Program-made: the position numbers and the translations under genes | Shown: positions 61,060 through 64,000 of the stretch, one piece after another | Position numbering within the stretch: the first letter of the stretch is position 1 | Layout: every line of letters starts with the position of its first letter | Assembly: GCA_014529385.2 (NCBI GenBank) | Contig: CM043947.1 | Coordinates: 115,773,587-115,837,586, forward strand | DNA: 64,000 bases | Origin: Adiantum capillus-veneris | Lineage: Eukaryota > Streptophyta > Polypodiopsida > Polypodiales > Pteridaceae | Direction of reading: 5' to 3' | Notes under the pieces: generated by a model | What the model saw: the letters and a program-made list of their open reading frames with translations, nothing else | Database searches by the model: none | What the model was told of the DNA's origin: nothing

Positions 61060-63029
61060 GTAATAGAGCATATGCTACTGAACATCGAAAGAACATTGTA
61101 CCAGAAACAAGCTGCGTCCTATGTTCAGTTGCACCAGACAGAATACTTCATGTACGTGATGGATCACTTTTTATTGTCGATTCTGGTGCTACAGGAAATA
61201 TGACATATCAGTCTAAGTGGCTTCATAACTATCATCCACTGCCAGTTCAACGTGTTGTTTATCTTACTGATGATACTACTTGTCAAGTAAAGGGTATTGG
61301 AGACTTATATCTTGGCACCTTATCTTCTTCCACTCGAATTTTATGAGGAGTATTACATGTACCAGATCTTCAACGTAATCTTCTTTCAGTTGCTAGACTT
61401 GTTGATCTTGGTCTGTTTGTTGGATTTGATCATACCAAATGCCAAATTGAGAAAGATGGACAGACTATAGCCACTGCTCCTCGAAATGGTAACTTGTTTG
61501 AACTCTCTCTCAACGATGCTGTAGCAAATGTTGTCACTGCTCCAGGTGATCATGATTGCAAAGTATGGCATCACCGTTTTGTTCATGCTGATTTCTCAAA
61601 ACTCCTTGATCTTCAACGTCGTGATCTTGTTCATGGCATGGATCTTAAAGCCCATCCCCATATGGGAATTTGTGAATTTTGTGCTCTTGGAAAACACATT
61701 CGTAAACCCTTTCCTCTTTCAAATACAACTCATTCTCATGACATATTGGATCTTGTTCATACTGATATATGTGGACCTCTACCTTCTTCGAGATCACAAT
61801 ATCGCTACTTCATTACTTTCATTGATAATTTCTCAAGGTATACGACTGTATTTCTACTTAGACAAAAATCTGAAGCCTTATCTGTTTTCAAACAATTCCA
61901 CAAGGCTGCGGAACTTCAAACTGGTCGTCGCCTTAAGAAGCTTCGTAGTGACAATGGAGGTGAATATGTTTCTCGAGAGTTTGTGAGTTACTGTGATGAC
62001 AGTGGAATTCATCATGAACACACTATTCCATATTCGCCTCAACAAAATGCTGTTTCTGAACGAAAGAATCGCACTATTCTCAATGCTGTAAGATGTATGT
62101 TGATTCATTCTGGCTTATCTCGTGTTTTCTGGGCTGAAGCTACTTTGACAGCAGTATTTATTCAGAATCATCTTCCTACTACTGCACCCTCTGGTAAAAT
62201 ACCCATCACAGCATGGACAGGTGACATTCCTTCTGTATTTCATTTTCGAACCTTTGGATGTATTGCTTATATTCATGTTCCCAAAGAAACACAAACAAAG
62301 CTTGATGCTCCTGGTCTTAAAGTGATTTTTATTGGATATTTTGACACTTCCAAAGGCTACAAATTCTATGACCCTTCGTCCAAGAAAGTAATTGTCAATA
62401 GTGATGCTACTTTTAATGAACAGCTTATGGGAGGCTCATGGTCCATGGATGATTCTGATGATACTAAATCATTGCTTCAGTCTTTTCCATTTCTTTTAGA
62501 AGATGAAAGTCTTCCTATAGAGCAACTTTCCTCTTCACAACCATCCATTCTGAATGTTGCCAATGATGATATTGATATTTTTGTTGATCTTCCTATTGAT
62601 TTTGAGCATGGCTCATGTCATGTTTATGATGACGATATTGCGGATAATGCTTTTTATACTTCTGAAGATCCCGTTACTTATGATGAAGCTATCTCTTCAC
62701 CACAAAAGGATCAATGGCAAGAGGCTATTGAAGCAGAGTACGATTCTCTTATCTCTAAAGGTACATGGATACTAACTGAATTACCTCCTGGTCGTACAAC
62801 TATTAAATGTAAGTGGGTGTATAAGACAAAAGTAAAAGCAGATGGAGCTTTTGACAAGTTCAAGGCACGTTTAGTTGCAAAAGGTTACTCCCAAGTAGCT
62901 AGTGTTGATTATCAAGAGACTTTTTCACTAGTTGTTCGCATTACAAGTGTTCGAGTTTTATTGGCATTTGCTGTTCAATTTGATTTAGAATCTCATCAAA
63001 TGGATGTACAAAGAATCTTTTGGCATTGA
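61060..63029 (+). pseudogene. Copia pol: protease, integrase, partial RT
   Basis: A single long frame with one TGA (61344-61346). Protease FIVDSGATGNM (about 61175). Integrase zinc region HHRFVHADF..CEFCALGK (61570-61690), core D in LVHTDICGPLP, D in LRSDNGGEY and E in NAVSERKNRT, all present; the FGCIAYIHVP and IFIGYFDTSKGYKFYDP segments follow. RT begins QWQEAIEAEYDSLISKGTW and runs to LESHQMDVQ, then ends with a stop after about seven altered residues. The YVDD box and the rest are lost. Apart from the stop and truncation the pol is well preserved, so the insertion is comparatively young. Confidence 0.93.
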
Positions 63030-63039
63030 TGCACTCCTA

Positions 63040-64000
63040 AAACTGAAGCGAGACTGCACATATGAGTTTTCCCATGGAAGCCGGTTTCCTGGTCAGGGTA
63101 TGGAGGGGGAGAAATGTTATATCTTCAAAATGTCCACAATTGGTCTCACAACACAAAGGCCATTTCATACAGCCATGGAAAACACATTGGGAAGGGTCCA
63201 TCAATACAAAATCTTATGGAACGCCATGAAAAACGTCCTAGCCAAGTGATAAGAGCAGTGAATGCGGCTACTCAGGGCACTCCAATGTATAAACAACCAA
63301 CTCCATTAACAGGAGATAATGAGCCATCAAGGCAAAAACGGAAGCCAAATGAGGTTATCAATGTGGAAGATGATGCATCACATAGACCTGAGTACAACTC
63401 GGTCACCAAAGATCGCAAGAAGTGTGGAAGACCACATAAGATCAACTTTGCAGAAGAAGGGATATCACAAACCCCAAAACGAAGTATAGGTTCTGGTGGG
63501 TAGTATATAGTTGAGCGCAAGGTCAATGAGGCAATGTGGGCCATATGCCGAACTCCACAAGGTAGCACGGTCACATGTAGCGGCATGCCAAGAGGCAGAC
63601 GCAGGTGTGGAAGTAGTTTAGCAGGTTCTAGCCTTGGTATACCAGCCCCATCGTTTGAAGGATATCGAAAACATCCAAATGGTGTGGTGCGTCAATGGTT
63701 TTGGTTTTGTCCGGATCATGTCTTGCATTGCCATATAGTAGACCAGAACATTGAGCCGCAGCCTCAGCATCCACCACACACTTGGCCCGTGCATGTGGGC
63801 ACCAACCTATCGGAGGATGAGATGCAAATATTGCATGAAGGGGGGTATCAAGTGGAGCTAAGCAAAGAAGGAGTATCTAATGTAACGCTAGTTGCTCAAG
63901 AACAAAATATGACAAATTCTCCTTTCAAGTCAAAAGATACATCCACTCCTAAAGGCAGTGCAAGAGCCACAGTGCGAGATGGTCTGCGTGTACAGTATCG
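63040..64000 (+). CDS. Unrecognised open region with AT-hook-like motif, continues past the window
   Basis: Coding-like DNA starting just after the copia truncation point. A first frame (63040-63140) reads DCTYEFSHGSRFPGQGMEG. A frame change near 63120-63140 leads to NVHNWSHNTKAISYSHGKH and a frame that stays open to the window end except for one TAG at 63501-63503. Visible features: HEKRPSQVIRAVN, a basic KKCGRPHKINF resembling an AT-hook, PRGRRRCGSSLAG, the aromatic VVRQWFWFCPDHVLHCHIVD (two Cys, several His), and PHTWPVHVGTNLSEDEMQIL. I do not recognise the family. A DNA-binding or chromatin role is only a guess from the basic motif. The start is truncated or displaced by the copia element, and the single stop may mark a pseudogene. 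Confidence 0.45.

Larger units (their letters stand above)
59258..63029 (+). mobile_element. Ty1/copia retrotransposon, 3'-truncated
   Basis: 5' LTR, primer site, 0.67-kb leader, gag, protease, integrase and the first part of RT in copia order (integrase before RT). The element ends within RT at about 63029. RNase H, polypurine tract and 3' LTR are missing. Confidence 0.92.

Overview
The window is nuclear DNA of a land plant. The evidence is plant Ty3/gypsy and Ty1/copia retrotransposons, CACTA (En/Spm) transposons with tnp2, DUF4216 and DUF4218 domains, PLS-type pentatricopeptide (PPR) remains, a BAHD acyltransferase with the family's conserved intron, and a C-terminal piece of a plant geranylgeranyl diphosphate synthase. 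Very long CT/GA/GT microsatellites, many decayed PPR repeats and gene families I associate with non-seed plants make a fern (or other seed-free vascular plant) my best guess. That guess is inference. I see no tRNA, rRNA, CRISPR or bacterial features, and no clearly intact host gene.

Layout. 1-1.9 kb: end of a Ty3/gypsy pol (RNase H, integrase). 2-8.1 kb: microsatellites, non-coding sequence and a GGPPS fragment (4.06-4.36 kb). 8.1-11 kb: decayed Ty3/gypsy gag-pol. 12.1-12.8 kb: a minisatellite. 12.85-13.55 kb (minus): a coiled-coil/zinc-finger pseudogene. 13.85-14.64 kb: PPR relics. 14.64-19.3 kb (minus): a nearly complete Ty3/gypsy gag-pol. 19.5-27.25 kb: an LTR element with two 2.6-kb LTRs that encodes only a Gag-like protein. 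27.7-29.3 kb: PPR relics. 30.77-32.94 kb (minus): a two-exon BAHD pseudogene with a TATA box. 34.85-35.0 kb: a possible LINE scrap. 39.26-48.8 kb: an old CACTA transposase split by a second CACTA element (40746-48143) with clear ends and a TTT duplication. 50.4-53.85 kb: PPR relics in both orientations.

54.2-58.46 kb (minus) is the most unusual locus: an intron-containing gene whose first exon encodes a ParB/sulfiredoxin-like domain and whose distal exons resemble a DNA amino-methyltransferase core (DCFEGVGT motif). This copy is damaged. 59.26-63.03 kb: a Ty1/copia element with a 141-bp 5' LTR and an adjoining initiator-Met tRNA primer site, truncated in reverse transcriptase. From 63.04 kb to the window end is an unrecognised, nearly open coding region.

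Almost everything is mobile or decaying. The elements do not form a pathway; the structure is historical, with nested insertions, truncations and pseudogenes. The loci most worth pursuing are the ParB-methyltransferase gene, the Gag-only long-LTR element, the nested CACTA pair and the open region at the right edge.
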